This document shows, one piece after another, positions 45,878 to 55,567 of a stretch of DNA of 64,000 nt. The position numbers were made by a program, and so were the translations under genes. Numbering within the stretch: position 1 is the stretch's first letter; each line of letters begins with the position of its first letter. Origin of the DNA: Clostridiales bacterium. GTDB lineage: Bacteria; Bacillota; Clostridia; Saccharofermentanales; Saccharofermentanaceae. The DNA lies in NCBI GenBank assembly GCA_017511005.1, contig JAFWLP010000057.1, positions 1 to 64,000 of the forward strand, read 5' to 3'. Below the pieces are notes generated by a model. That model did no database searches and was not told the origin of the DNA. It saw only the letters and a list, made by a program, of their open reading frames with translations.

Positions 45878-47512
45878 TCAGGAACCCTGCAAAGAAAAAG
45901 CAAGTTTATTGGCGCATTTTATACCGTCAATGCACGAAGACATGATACCACCGGCATATCCGGCACCCTCACCGCACGGGAAAATGCCTTTTACGTTAGT
46001 GCTTTGAAGAGTTTCGGGATCTCTCATGATCCTTACAGGCGAAGAGCTTCTGGCCTCAACTGCCGTAAGCACCGCATCCGGATCGTCAAAGCCTTTGATC
46101 TTCTTCCCCATCCTGCTTACACCGTCCCTGATGGTATCAAGGATCTCATCCGGGAACACTTCTGACAGATCGCCTTTCTCAACACCGGGCAGATAAGAAG
46201 GCTTTACCTTGCCGAATTCCTTCGTTTTCCTGCCTTCGATAAGGTCACCGTATCTGACTGACGGTGCCCTGCCGGAGTTTCCGCCGGCAATAAAAGCAAG
46301 ATGTTCAAGCTTTTCCTGGAATCTGATGCCGTCAAGAACATCATTCCCGTAATCATTACTGTCCACCGGTACGAGCAGCGCGCTGTTGGAATTGACGTTA
46401 TCTCTCGCTCTCAAACTCATGCCGTTGGTGCAGACGCTCCGGCCGTCGCTTTGGGCGGCCACGACTTCTCCGCCGGGACACATGCAGAATGTGTAGAGTT
46501 TCCGACCTGTCACGGTATCGCATGAAAGCTTGTAGATAGAGGGAGTTATATCAGGTGAATATGAGGAATCGAATCCGTATTGCGAACTGTCGATAAGACG
46601 CCTCAGATGCTCTATCCTCACGCCGACTGAAAACGGCTTTGATTGCATCTCCAGCCCCAGTCTGTTAAGAGCCCTGAACGTGTCTCTGGAAGAATGACCT
46701 ATTGCAAGTATAAGCCTGCAGCACTGGATCTCATGAGTCCCGCAGGCATCTTCAACGGTTATGCTCTTAAGACATCCCTTTTCGGCCTTGTAGCCAAGGA
46801 ATGTGGTATTGAACCTTACTTCACCGCCCAGTGAGATCATGTCTTCCCTGACCCCGGTTACGACTTTCCTGAGCCTGTCGGTCCCGATGTGGGGATGGGC
46901 ATCGTATAAGATGTCGGAAGGCGCGCCGTGCATGATGAGCGATCTTAAGACATATTCTTTAAGTCCGGAACTGACGCCCGAGTAGAGCTTACCGTCGGAA
47001 AACGTTCCGGCCCCGCCCTCTCCGAACTGGATGTTCGAATAAGGTTTGATATCAGACTTCCCCTGTTTGTAGGCCTCGGTATCCCTGATGCGCTGTTCCA
47101 TCTCGGGTCCGCGTTCAAGAACTACGGGTCTTAAGCCGTATTTGGCCAGGATCAGTGCCGCAAAAAGCCCCGCGGGACCGGTACCGACTACAACGGGACG
47201 GATGTACTCCCTGTCTTCATCGAACATATCCTTGCAGGACATTGCCCTTGAGAGTATCTCTTTCTCCCGTTCTTCTTTCTGTTCCTGTGTTATGAAGTCA
47301 AATCTGAAATTGATGCTTACCTTGCCGTGTCTCGCGTCGATGTATTTGCGTGAGATGTCCAACACGCGTGTTCCTGATTCAAGATCCTTCAGACCGGCGC
47401 GCATGGCTTTATTTCCGGACTTTTTAATGTAATTGATGATCAATACGGAATCCGGGATCTTCTTGAGCGCCGGCTGATCGTTCAATTCCGGTCTGACAGA
47501 TATCTCAAACAT
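45878..47512 (-). CDS. FAD-dependent dehydrogenase, COG2509 type
   Basis: 544 residues. A short N-terminal domain (about 1-100) precedes the FAD-binding core PVVVGTGPAGLFAALILAKYG; QFGEGGAGTFSDGKLYSG, and GEGAGYAGGIMSSCIDG near the C-terminus are strong marks of the COG2509 NAD(FAD)-utilizing dehydrogenases. No biochemical role is known for most members. It overlaps the next FAD protein gene by 8 bases. Confidence 0.85.
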   Translation of the reverse strand: MFEISVRPELNDQPALKKIPDSVLIINYIKKSGNKAMRAGLKDLESGTRVLDISRKYIDARHGKVSINFRFDFITQEQKEEREKEILSRAMSCKDMFDEDREYIRPVVVGTGPAGLFAALILAKYGLRPVVLERGPEMEQRIRDTEAYKQGKSDIKPYSNIQFGEGGAGTFSDGKLYSGVSSGLKEYVLRSLIMHGAPSDILYDAHPHIGTDRLRKVVTGVREDMISLGGEVRFNTTFLGYKAEKGCLKSITVEDACGTHEIQCCRLILAIGHSSRDTFRALNRLGLEMQSKPFSVGVRIEHLRRLIDSSQYGFDSSYSPDITPSIYKLSCDTVTGRKLYTFCMCPGGEVVAAQSDGRSVCTNGMSLRARDNVNSNSALLVPVDSNDYGNDVLDGIRFQEKLEHLAFIAGGNSGRAPSVRYGDLIEGRKTKEFGKVKPSYLPGVEKGDLSEVFPDEILDTIRDGVSRMGKKIKGFDDPDAVLTAVEARSSSPVRIMRDPETLQSTNVKGIFPCGEGAGYAGGIMSSCIDGIKCANKLAFSLQGS

Positions 47513-48767
47513 TCCGGGCGATCCCCTCCGCCGCCAGTGCTGCAGAAGTCCATGCCCACTGCAGATTATATCCGCCGCATATACCGTTGCAGTTTACGGC
47601 TTCACCGATGACATACAAACCCGGTAATCCCACGGCCTGCATGTTGTCATCGAGGGCAGAGAGCCGGAAACCGCCTGACGATACCTGAGCTTTATCTGCG
47701 GCACCGTATCCTGTTACCGGAACCGTAAATGCGCATAAGAGATTAGAGAGTTCCGCGATCTGCTTATCGTTCAGGTCTCTCAATGTCATTTTGTCGCACT
47801 TCAGGTTCATCTGCTTCATTACGAATTCGGTAATGCTTCGAAGGAGCATTCCTGACAGAGCATCCGCGCAGGTCCTGTGTGCATACATCTGCCTTCTTAT
47901 GCAGATCATCTGGAATATCTCTCCTGCGGATTTACCGGTCAGATTAAGAACGGCCTTTACGGCAGTGTCACCGTTATCGATAAGCCTGACAGCCGTATCC
48001 GACACATCCATTACGCAAATGCCTGAGATACCGCCTTCCTTGGTGAATAATATCTCTCCTTCAGACTGGTCTTTTACTGCACCGTTACCGTCGAGCAGCT
48101 TAACTTCTCCCCTGCATCTTATTCCTGCAAGAGCTTTGATCCCGGAGATGTCAGAAGTCAGTGATGTAAGTGCCGGCTTAAACGGTATGACCTGCGGCTC
48201 CTCAGTCAGCTGTTCCAGAAGTCTTAGGGCATCGCCTGTGGAACCCGTCGAAGGGTATGTGATGCCTCCGGTAGCTATAACGGTATTCCTTGCAAGAAAG
48301 GTTCTTCCCGATCCTGTCCTGATCTCGAAGATACCTTTTTCTTCCGAAATGGACTCAACCCGTTCTTTGAGTTCAGTCTCAACAGAATGGTCTGAAATAA
48401 AGAATCTCAACGCGTCAACGACGGTGGAACTCTTATATGTTGAAGGATAGACAAGAGATCCTTTTTTCTCGAGGACAACGCCCAATACATTCTCATAAAA
48501 ATCGGAAGTCTCGGTATACCCGTATCTGTTCAGACACGAAACCAGCTTATCCGGATCATCGGTATTGTATTTGTCAGGATCGATATCAGTATTAGTAAGA
48601 TTGCATCTTCCGCTTCCCGTCAATGCAAGCTTGCGGCCAACCCTCGGGCCGGCTTCGATGATCAGGAATCTCTTATTCGAATAGAATGTTTTGGCGAGCC
48701 TGGCAGCACAGTAAAGCCCTGCTGCCCCTCCTCCTATGATAATGCAGTCGTAAACACTGTTTGGCAT
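47505..48767 (-). CDS. NAD(P)/FAD-dependent oxidoreductase, HI0933/BaiN-like
   Basis: 420 residues. CIIIGGGAAGLYCAARLAK, GRKLALTGSGRCNLTN and GGYNLQWAWTSAALAAEG are the three marks of the HI0933 family. Some members (BaiN of C. scindens) reduce bile acids, but the sequence alone does not show that activity. SD GGGGG/AAGG lies upstream of ATG 48767. It is translationally linked to the COG2509 protein and to the CYTH gene two bases before it. Confidence 0.85.
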   Translation of the reverse strand: MPNSVYDCIIIGGGAAGLYCAARLAKTFYSNKRFLIIEAGPRVGRKLALTGSGRCNLTNTDIDPDKYNTDDPDKLVSCLNRYGYTETSDFYENVLGVVLEKKGSLVYPSTYKSSTVVDALRFFISDHSVETELKERVESISEEKGIFEIRTGSGRTFLARNTVIATGGITYPSTGSTGDALRLLEQLTEEPQVIPFKPALTSLTSDISGIKALAGIRCRGEVKLLDGNGAVKDQSEGEILFTKEGGISGICVMDVSDTAVRLIDNGDTAVKAVLNLTGKSAGEIFQMICIRRQMYAHRTCADALSGMLLRSITEFVMKQMNLKCDKMTLRDLNDKQIAELSNLLCAFTVPVTGYGAADKAQVSSGGFRLSALDDNMQAVGLPGLYVIGEAVNCNGICGGYNLQWAWTSAALAAEGIARNV

Positions 48768-48769
48768 CC

Positions 48770-49426
48770 TTAATCCCCCGTACCAATGGCTAATGTCCTT
48801 CTGTATTTAGTATCCTCAAACGGAACACATCCTGTCTTATCAATGATAAGATCAGCAAGTTTCCTTATATCCTCAATGTCACCTTCCATCAATTCCAGTT
48901 CAAGCTCACATATCTCATCGGTTCTCGAACCGTCGGAACTGCTGATGATGCCGCTGTCAAAGCAGGCTTCGATGCTGCTCTGACCAAAAGAAATGTTATA
49001 GACAGTTCTGTTGAATGAGTTGGAACAGATAACGTTAAGCTCATCATCACTGACCGTACCGAAAACCTCGGACAACATATCACCGGGAGCATCTGCTGAT
49101 GCCTGACGCTTAAAGCTTTCGACGGAGAATGTTCCGTCAGTGCTCTGCACGTTCCACTCATGACGCTGATGCAGACCACCGGTAACAGAGCCGCCGTATT
49201 TTACGGTAAATTCAAAGCGGTCCTCATCCCTGCCGCTGTAATGTCTGACCCGGATCATACCGCCTCGTCTTGAGATATCAAGATCAGCCGTATCAATATA
49301 TGAGTTCTCGAGAAGGACCGGTCCGGGTTCCTGCGGGTCAGAACAAAGCTCACGGAAAAATTCAGCCCGGGCCAGAGCGTACAGACTTTCTTTATCCTTA
49401 AAAGCAAGCTTTGCTTCTGTTTCCAT
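48770..49426 (-). CDS. CYTH domain protein (triphosphatase/adenylate cyclase fold)
   Basis: 218 residues. METEAKL at the N-terminus is the ExExK motif that binds metal and triphosphate. RHYSGRDEDRFEFTVK holds the Arg/Lys face of the tunnel, and ELELELMEG is the opposing acidic strand. Family members hydrolyse inorganic or thiamine triphosphate or make cAMP; none can be picked here. SD AAGGAG precedes ATG 49426. It follows the DUF5711-like gene by 8 bases. Confidence 0.85.
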   Translation of the reverse strand: METEAKLAFKDKESLYALARAEFFRELCSDPQEPGPVLLENSYIDTADLDISRRGGMIRVRHYSGRDEDRFEFTVKYGGSVTGGLHQRHEWNVQSTDGTFSVESFKRQASADAPGDMLSEVFGTVSDDELNVICSNSFNRTVYNISFGQSSIEACFDSGIISSSDGSRTDEICELELELMEGDIEDIRKLADLIIDKTGCVPFEDTKYRRTLAIGTGD

Positions 49427-49434
49427 ATGACTCC

Positions 49435-50652
49435 TTAATTGATCGTATGAACTCCGCTGGTCGATACGACACAGAGTTTGTTTCCGGACAGGAAGTTCAT
49501 CCTGATGATATCCTCATCAACGGAGTAATCATTGGTGATAACACCTGAAGTGTTATAGACAAATATTCTCCGGTCAACGTTAATGGCATAGTAACCGTTG
49601 CCCTGCGCAACGCAGATGATGTTGGCTCCGATATTCGAATTGTAGATGACACTGTCGGACGAATTGATTATCGCGAGTTTGTTGAGCTGGCTTATACCGT
49701 CAGAATAAGTAACAAAAAGATTGTTTCCGACTTTCTTGACATAACCGATGGCGGAGAAATCAAAGTTCATCCTGGAAAGCGTATCATCCTTTACTTCATA
49801 TAAAGCGTTGGCGGTAAAACAGCAGAGCTTCTTTCCCACATAACAGATGGAGGAGAATATAACGCTGTCATCCGTCGTGAATACGGCGTAATCTTCGACT
49901 TCATACCCCTTGGCTGTCTTGGTAATCGAGAAAACGCGCACAAGAGGAACGATAACGGCACCGCTTGTGTTAATGGTTGAAACGGCAAGAAGCGTCGAGT
50001 CGGAATTGAAAGCGCAGCATACCGGGAATCCCGAATTATAAGAAGTCCATACAGCGATCTGATTGCCGCTCTTGTCATATAACGACACTTCACCGAATGA
50101 ATCGCTGCTTCCGCTGATGACAGCCATGAAGCCGTCATCTGACATCTGTACCGCCTTTATCGGATTAGTTGTAGGTTTGCTGTACCATACGCCGTCCTGG
50201 TCCAATACCGTGAAGTTATATCCGTCACGGTCGAAAACGGCAACGTAATCACCGAAAGTAACGCACTGCGGGTTCTGATAGGAAACTGTCTGCGAGAATA
50301 TCTCGGTACCTGAAAGATTAAGGTATGCGATTCGTTCGGAAGTGACCTTGATAACGCCGTCTCCGTATGGATAGAGTTTCTGGGCTTCCGAATACTCACA
50401 GGTAAAACCGCCCTGAGCCGAGAGCTTGATCTGGGCATCGGCTCCTGACATGGATTCGATCTTTCTTGAGACCACGAAAATAAGAGCAATGCTGATGAGC
50501 AGAAGCGTTGCAAATATCATTACGGCTATCGTAAGGCCCTTGTGGATCACGGCCTGTGAGATGCTGCCTTCTTTCTTACCGGCATTTTCCTTTGTGCCGG
50601 CAGGCTTTGTGTCTTTAGCCTTTTTCTCTTTTGTATTCCCGTTGTTTTTCAT
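49435..50652 (-). CDS. DUF5711-like membrane-anchored beta-propeller protein
   Basis: 405 residues. A Lys-rich cytoplasmic tail (1-35) precedes one helix (about 38-62); the rest is a repeated beta-sheet pattern with seven or so blades, such as YLNLSGTEIF, FTVLDQDGVWY, VSLYDKSGNQIAVW and FVYNTSGVITND. Such propellers bind proteins or polymers. It is likely outside the cell. It lies 5 bases after the DUF4340 gene and appears to belong to the ABC-GldG set. Confidence 0.7.
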   Translation of the reverse strand: MKNNGNTKEKKAKDTKPAGTKENAGKKEGSISQAVIHKGLTIAVMIFATLLLISIALIFVVSRKIESMSGADAQIKLSAQGGFTCEYSEAQKLYPYGDGVIKVTSERIAYLNLSGTEIFSQTVSYQNPQCVTFGDYVAVFDRDGYNFTVLDQDGVWYSKPTTNPIKAVQMSDDGFMAVISGSSDSFGEVSLYDKSGNQIAVWTSYNSGFPVCCAFNSDSTLLAVSTINTSGAVIVPLVRVFSITKTAKGYEVEDYAVFTTDDSVIFSSICYVGKKLCCFTANALYEVKDDTLSRMNFDFSAIGYVKKVGNNLFVTYSDGISQLNKLAIINSSDSVIYNSNIGANIICVAQGNGYYAINVDRRIFVYNTSGVITNDYSVDEDIIRMNFLSGNKLCVVSTSGVHTIN

Positions 50653-50657
50653 CTTTT

Positions 50658-52148
50658 TTATTCTTCGTCCGGCATGTCATAAACGCCGCTGATACTTCCA
50701 GATATAGCTTTGTTCAACAGTTCGTAAGCTTTCCAGTAACCGTAACTGTAAGTATCAGATCCTCCGTCATTGAATATCTCTCTTGAATACACATAGAAAT
50801 TCATGTATTCACCGTCTTTAAACACATAGAACGAATCATCATTTCTGGTATAGAACGAATACTCGGTGGTGGCATAATTCCTTGAGACAAAGCTCAGTGT
50901 AAGGACGGGACCCTGACTTATGTTTATGTCAGCGCCTGTCTCAACACCGCCGATCTCAATACATGAGAGACTCTCATACAGGATCGAACAGTAAGATCTG
51001 CCCGATGAATCCGATATCTTGGCATTGCGTCCATCAAGTTCGACTGATGTCTCGCTTGCCGTTAAGTTCTTTCCTTCAGGCACATAGAGCGTGAGCTTGA
51101 AAGAACTGTTTCCGTAAGTCCCGGTAATGGAAGAAAACTCATCCGGAGAGAAATAGCAGATGTAGGGATCTATAAGGACGGTTTCCTTCATCTCAAGGTT
51201 CTCGAGCTGATATTCATTCAGCATAAAGCATCTGCTGTTGCCCTTGATGTATCCGTAATAGGAACCGTTAATGAGTTTGCTGAAATAAAGTTCTGTCGTA
51301 TCTCCGTTCTTCCCTGTAAGAACAAAATGATATTCGGGCTCGTCAAGTCCGTATTCCCCGAGTCCCGAATCACCGGTCTCAACATATTCGGAGATATTGA
51401 GGTTTCTTACCTTGTCTATCATGTTCTTGAAATATGAACTTGACGGATGTTCATACGGCTTGATTATGTTCAGGGAGACTGTACCGTTATCTGATATGGA
51501 TACAGATGCATCCAGAGACAGGCCGTCATTTTTCCTGTCAAAATGAACAGTCTTGAGATCGCTGTATTCTAACTCAAGAACAGAGGAATCGATAAAGCTG
51601 ATACCTGTCTTCGAGGCGACCGAAAGCTTATCGGATGAGACCATGTATATGTCTGCCGATCCTTCAACAAACATGTAGCAATAAGATCCGTCAGGAGTCT
51701 TATTGCCCAGATAGACTTTGGTCTCATTACCGTTAACCGTTTTGATGGTTAACGTAAATGCAGGCTTGTCGAGTCCGTAATCGGCATAATTGCCTTTGCC
51801 CGAGACCAGGATGCAGTTGTAAAAGCTGGACAGATCGCTGACAAAATCACTCAATTTATAAGAGGAATAGTCGGTCCCCGGCTCAGCATCATCACCTGAA
51901 TAGACAAATTTTGTGCTGTTATTGGCATCAGACTGATTCGTTACCATCGAGGAATGACCGGTCTCACGGTTATAAACAGACAAAAAGGCAATATCCGTAG
52001 AGTTGAAATACAAAACATCATAATAAGTGACTGTTGTTTCAGAAGGTTCATCGTTCCTGAGCTTTTCGACGGCAAAATACACGATCACACCTATTATCAG
52101 TGCGATCATGATTATAAAAGGAACAAGAAGATTCTTAACAGACTTCAT
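50658..52148 (-). CDS. DUF4340 domain membrane-anchored protein
   Basis: 496 residues. One N-terminal helix (about 8-28) anchors a large extracellular part rich in Ser/Tyr/Asp with repeated units such as YGLDKPAFTLTIKTVNGNETKVYLGNKT and YGLDEPEYHFVLTGKNGDTTELYFS, the DUF4340 repeats. Such genes follow GldG-like genes in many bacteria, as here (1-base gap, TGATATG). The function is unknown; a load or sensor for the ABC complex is inferred. Confidence 0.78.
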   Translation of the reverse strand: MKSVKNLLVPFIIMIALIIGVIVYFAVEKLRNDEPSETTVTYYDVLYFNSTDIAFLSVYNRETGHSSMVTNQSDANNSTKFVYSGDDAEPGTDYSSYKLSDFVSDLSSFYNCILVSGKGNYADYGLDKPAFTLTIKTVNGNETKVYLGNKTPDGSYCYMFVEGSADIYMVSSDKLSVASKTGISFIDSSVLELEYSDLKTVHFDRKNDGLSLDASVSISDNGTVSLNIIKPYEHPSSSYFKNMIDKVRNLNISEYVETGDSGLGEYGLDEPEYHFVLTGKNGDTTELYFSKLINGSYYGYIKGNSRCFMLNEYQLENLEMKETVLIDPYICYFSPDEFSSITGTYGNSSFKLTLYVPEGKNLTASETSVELDGRNAKISDSSGRSYCSILYESLSCIEIGGVETGADINISQGPVLTLSFVSRNYATTEYSFYTRNDDSFYVFKDGEYMNFYVYSREIFNDGGSDTYSYGYWKAYELLNKAISGSISGVYDMPDEE

Positions 52149-52149
52149 A

Positions 52150-53733
52150 TCAGAGATTCTTCCTCTTCGTGTAAACGATAACGGCCATGGCGACCAGAAT
52201 GACCGGAATGACTACCATAAAGACCACGAGCATGGCGGTTGCATATGAACCGGTCGCTTTCTCAGGCGAAAGCGAATAATTCTCTACATCCTTAGTCGTG
52301 ATGGTCAACGCGTTGACAGGCTTGTCACTCGCAAGTTCCCTTATGCATGACCTGAAGAAATCAACATTGCTGTCATTCAGTCCGTATGAGGATATGTATG
52401 CATCGGAAGAGAAGTTCAATGTGCCGAAAACAAATGCCCTCGCCGGTTTCACATCGGAACTGACGGCATACATTGCGACATTATACTGGCTCTCTGAAGA
52501 TGATCCGTCAGCCGTGACGTTGCCCTGACTGTCCACTTCCAATAATGAGGCTTTTTCGCTGGTCACCAGAACAGGAGATGCCTTTGCGCCGGTGTTGGCT
52601 GATGAGATCTCCCTGACTGATCTCGCATAGGTGCTGTGCAGATACGGGATGCCCGCATAATCCTTGAAATCATCCGTTGCAGTAACGGTTGAATCAACGG
52701 AATAACCTCCCAGCTGATATCCGGGGCTGTTCTCCGAGATCAGTACGGGGTCAATATTAATGTTTATCTGATTCAAAAGCTGATTAAGTCTTTCGTAACG
52801 GACGCTGACATTGTCAAGAGAATAGTCAACGGCAACAAACAGCTTTCCGCCCCTGTTTAAGTAATCTGTCATCGCAACATACATCTTCTCCGAAATGTCA
52901 CTGTTGGGACCGTTGAGTATCAGCAGGTCACAGTCATCCGGAACGGTAAAATTCTCCGAGACCGGAAGCTCCGTTACATCAATGGACATCGCATCAAGGA
53001 TCTTGGTTATGTAGACGTTGCCTGCTTCCTTCAGACCCGTGATGATGTAAGCTTTGAATGCCGAATCACTTGTAAGATTGTACATAGCATTGGTAAATGT
53101 GAATTCGGTATTGTTACCTATGACCACGTATTGTCCGTAATATGCCAATGATTCCTCATCGTACGAATAGCAGTCATACGGATCGACGATCTTGATCCGG
53201 CCGTTATACTGTATTACGTATGAATTGGCCTTGGAAGAAAGATCATATGAATTGGACGGGTCGAGCTGACTGATTATCGACGGCTGCTCGGTCATGTTGA
53301 CGTATTCCACGGTAATCTTGCCGTCCGATTTCTTAACATAGTCATCCAGCAAAGGGATTATGCACTGATAAGCAGTTTCGGCAACATTATCGGGACGTTC
53401 GAAAAGACCAACGATCCTGATATGCGTATCGGGTGACAATGAGTTAAGAAAATCCACCGATTCCTGTGAGATGGTATTCTGGTTGTAATCCGAGAAATCG
53501 AAAGTCAATGCCTTCCCGAATATTCCGTCGAAAAGGATGTTGGACAGAAGCACGATCGCGATAAGCAGAACGACAGAACCGATGGAATACAGCTTCAGCT
53601 TGCCTGCCCTGTCGTCAGACTGGGCGTTTGTATTGTTCTCTCTCGTATTGTTCTTATGCTTTGCCTTGCCGGACATATCGGTCCTGACAGGCATGACGGG
53701 AGTCTTTTTGTTGTTTAAATCATTATTCATCAT
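52150..53733 (-). CDS. GldG-like ABC transporter auxiliary protein
   Basis: 527 residues. A helix at about 47-72 and a C-terminal helix (about 495-520) enclose a large extracellular part, the ABC-type uncharacterised transport domain seen in GldG. LRIVGLFERPD-like and DCDLLILNGPNSDISEKM strands fit. GGAGG lies 9 bases before ATG 53733. The neighbours, a permease and an ATPase, give a complete Gld-type transporter. Gliding is not expected here, so secretion or wall binding are alternatives. Confidence 0.8.
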   Translation of the reverse strand: MMNNDLNNKKTPVMPVRTDMSGKAKHKNNTRENNTNAQSDDRAGKLKLYSIGSVVLLIAIVLLSNILFDGIFGKALTFDFSDYNQNTISQESVDFLNSLSPDTHIRIVGLFERPDNVAETAYQCIIPLLDDYVKKSDGKITVEYVNMTEQPSIISQLDPSNSYDLSSKANSYVIQYNGRIKIVDPYDCYSYDEESLAYYGQYVVIGNNTEFTFTNAMYNLTSDSAFKAYIITGLKEAGNVYITKILDAMSIDVTELPVSENFTVPDDCDLLILNGPNSDISEKMYVAMTDYLNRGGKLFVAVDYSLDNVSVRYERLNQLLNQININIDPVLISENSPGYQLGGYSVDSTVTATDDFKDYAGIPYLHSTYARSVREISSANTGAKASPVLVTSEKASLLEVDSQGNVTADGSSSESQYNVAMYAVSSDVKPARAFVFGTLNFSSDAYISSYGLNDSNVDFFRSCIRELASDKPVNALTITTKDVENYSLSPEKATGSYATAMLVVFMVVIPVILVAMAVIVYTKRKNL

Positions 53734-53749
53734 CGATCATTAACCTCCG

Positions 53750-54517
53750 TCAAGCCTGACTCCAGCGTTTCTTCTCGAGTACCCTGTACGTCAGATACAG
53801 GAAGAGTACACCGATCGAAACGAGGAAGAACAACGCGGACACGGAGAATATCCCGATACGGAAGTTCTGTGTCTTAGCGAACGGATCAAACCATGCAACC
53901 GCATTCTTTACCGAATTGCCGAATGAAGATGCTTTCTCGGAATCAATGCCGATCATCGTAATCAACGAGCACATAGCGGTGCCGATATAGTCAGATATCA
54001 TGGATATGAGCTGTGTTACGAAGATAATGACAAACGAGACTATGGCAGACACGATCTGGCTGTCGGTTATCGCGGAAGCGAACATGCCTATGGTTATGAA
54101 CATAAATGCCATGAATATAAATACGATGATCGATCCTACCGCACCGACTCCTATGACGCCTCCGCAGCAAAGTACAACGATCATGTGGATTATCACATTG
54201 ACAAACATGATCATGAATAAAGCGAAGGAAGCGAAAACCTTTCCGCATACAACGTTAAACAGACTGATTGGCGTTGTGTAATACAGAATGTCAGTGCCTC
54301 TTTTTTTGTCATCCGCAAGAAGTCCCATGGTGATTATCGGTACGATCACGACAAAGAGAGACCTAAGTGATATGACTTCGCTGCTGATGTTGACGATCCC
54401 GGTCAGGAACTGCGAGTAAAAAATAAAACCTGAGATAAACGTGAAAATGGCAATAGCAACATAACCGACAGGAGCTCTGAAGTAGGACAGGAATTCCCTT
54501 TTAAATATCGCGTACAT
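53750..54517 (-). CDS. ABC-2 type permease (GldF-like)
   Basis: 255 residues with six membrane helices. FKREFLSYFRAPVGYVAIAIF and LADDKKRGTDILYYTTPIS are the typical ABC-2 membrane subunit signature. It is the membrane channel of the following ATPase and sits 3 bases from it. Confidence 0.88.
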   Translation of the reverse strand: MYAIFKREFLSYFRAPVGYVAIAIFTFISGFIFYSQFLTGIVNISSEVISLRSLFVVIVPIITMGLLADDKKRGTDILYYTTPISLFNVVCGKVFASFALFMIMFVNVIIHMIVVLCCGGVIGVGAVGSIIVFIFMAFMFITIGMFASAITDSQIVSAIVSFVIIFVTQLISMISDYIGTAMCSLITMIGIDSEKASSFGNSVKNAVAWFDPFAKTQNFRIGIFSVSALFFLVSIGVLFLYLTYRVLEKKRWSQA

Positions 54518-54520
54518 TGA

Positions 54521-55468
54521 TCAGGCCCTCCTTTTCCCTGTGGTAATGTTGAGGAATACCTCTTCAAGCGAAGGATCCAGTGAACGGAACTCAAGGATCG
54601 GCCAGCCTTCTTTCGCCATCATAAAGAAGATCGCAGCTCTGACCTCAGTGGTATTATCTGCGGAAATGCCGATCTCGAGCTGACTGATCTTATTGTCAGC
54701 CACACGTGGAACAGATGAGGAAACACCGGGAACGGTACGGATCTTCGATGAACATTCCTTGAGCGGACCGCTGAAGGTCATAAGGATCTTGGACTGTCCG
54801 GACAGTCTCCTTGAGAGATCCGTCAAAGTATCGACCGCAGCTATCTTGCCCTTATTGATAATTACGACCCTGTCAGCGATCTCCTGGATCTCTGGCAGGA
54901 TGTGTGAACTGATGACAATCGAATGTGATTTTGAAAGGGATTTGATAAGTTTTCTTATCTCAATGATCTGATTCGGATCGAGTCCGACCGTGGGTTCGTC
55001 AAGGATAAGTATCGAAGGGTCTCCGACCATGGCCTGGGCGATGCCGACACGCTGTTTGTAACCCTTGGAAAGATTCCCGATAAGTCTGTCTGTAACATCG
55101 GAGATCTTGACAAGAGTGATGATCCTTTCAAGCTGTCCCTTGCGTTTTGCCTTGGGAACCGCCTTCAGATCGAACATGAAATCAAGATATTCACGCACGG
55201 TCATGTCATTATAAAGCGGCGGATTCTCAGGAAGATAACCTATTTCCTTCTTGGCAAGTTCGGGTTCCTCAAGAATATCATGGCCGTTGACCTTGACGGT
55301 TCCTGATGTGGAGGAAATATAACCCGTGATAATATTCATCGTGGTTGTTTTTCCCGCACCGTTCGGTCCCAAAAAGCCAAGAACCTCATCATTTTTTACG
55401 GAGAAAGAGATATCATTTACGGCTGTTTTGTCGCCATATCTCTTCACAAGATTGTTGATCTCGATCAT
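54521..55468 (-). CDS. ABC transporter ATP-binding protein (GldA-like)
   Basis: 315 residues. Walker A GPNGAGKTT, signature LSKGYKQRVGIAQ and Walker B ILILDEPTVGLD are all intact, with the D-loop and switch His region present. A C-terminal extension (about 220-315) is common in this branch. It is the first gene of the six-gene set and has an extended -10 promoter in front. Confidence 0.93.
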   Translation of the reverse strand: MIEINNLVKRYGDKTAVNDISFSVKNDEVLGFLGPNGAGKTTTMNIITGYISSTSGTVKVNGHDILEEPELAKKEIGYLPENPPLYNDMTVREYLDFMFDLKAVPKAKRKGQLERIITLVKISDVTDRLIGNLSKGYKQRVGIAQAMVGDPSILILDEPTVGLDPNQIIEIRKLIKSLSKSHSIVISSHILPEIQEIADRVVIINKGKIAAVDTLTDLSRRLSGQSKILMTFSGPLKECSSKIRTVPGVSSSVPRVADNKISQLEIGISADNTTEVRAAIFFMMAKEGWPILEFRSLDPSLEEVFLNITTGKRRA

Positions 55469-55509
55469 TGTTACCTCCAGACAAGTCAGAAAAGCACATA
55501 CATCTTAAT

Positions 55510-55518
55510 ATTATAACA
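55510..55518 (-). promoter_or_regulatory. extended -10 promoter for the ABC-GldG operon
   Basis: TGTTATAAT on the - strand is a perfect extended -10 element (TGnTATAAT). No good -35 hexamer is seen, which an extended -10 does not need. It lies about 40 bases before the ATG of the ATPase, which has GGAGGTAAC as SD. Confidence 0.6.
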
Positions 55519-55567
55519 AAAATCAAAAAATAATAAAAAAGAAACCTTTAAGGCTGTATTACGGCAG

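Noticed and set aside
52150..55468. Gliding motility machinery
   Set aside because: Only Gld-type ABC genes are present; none of the other gliding genes of Bacteroidota (gldK-N, spr) are seen, and the host looks like a Bacillota.
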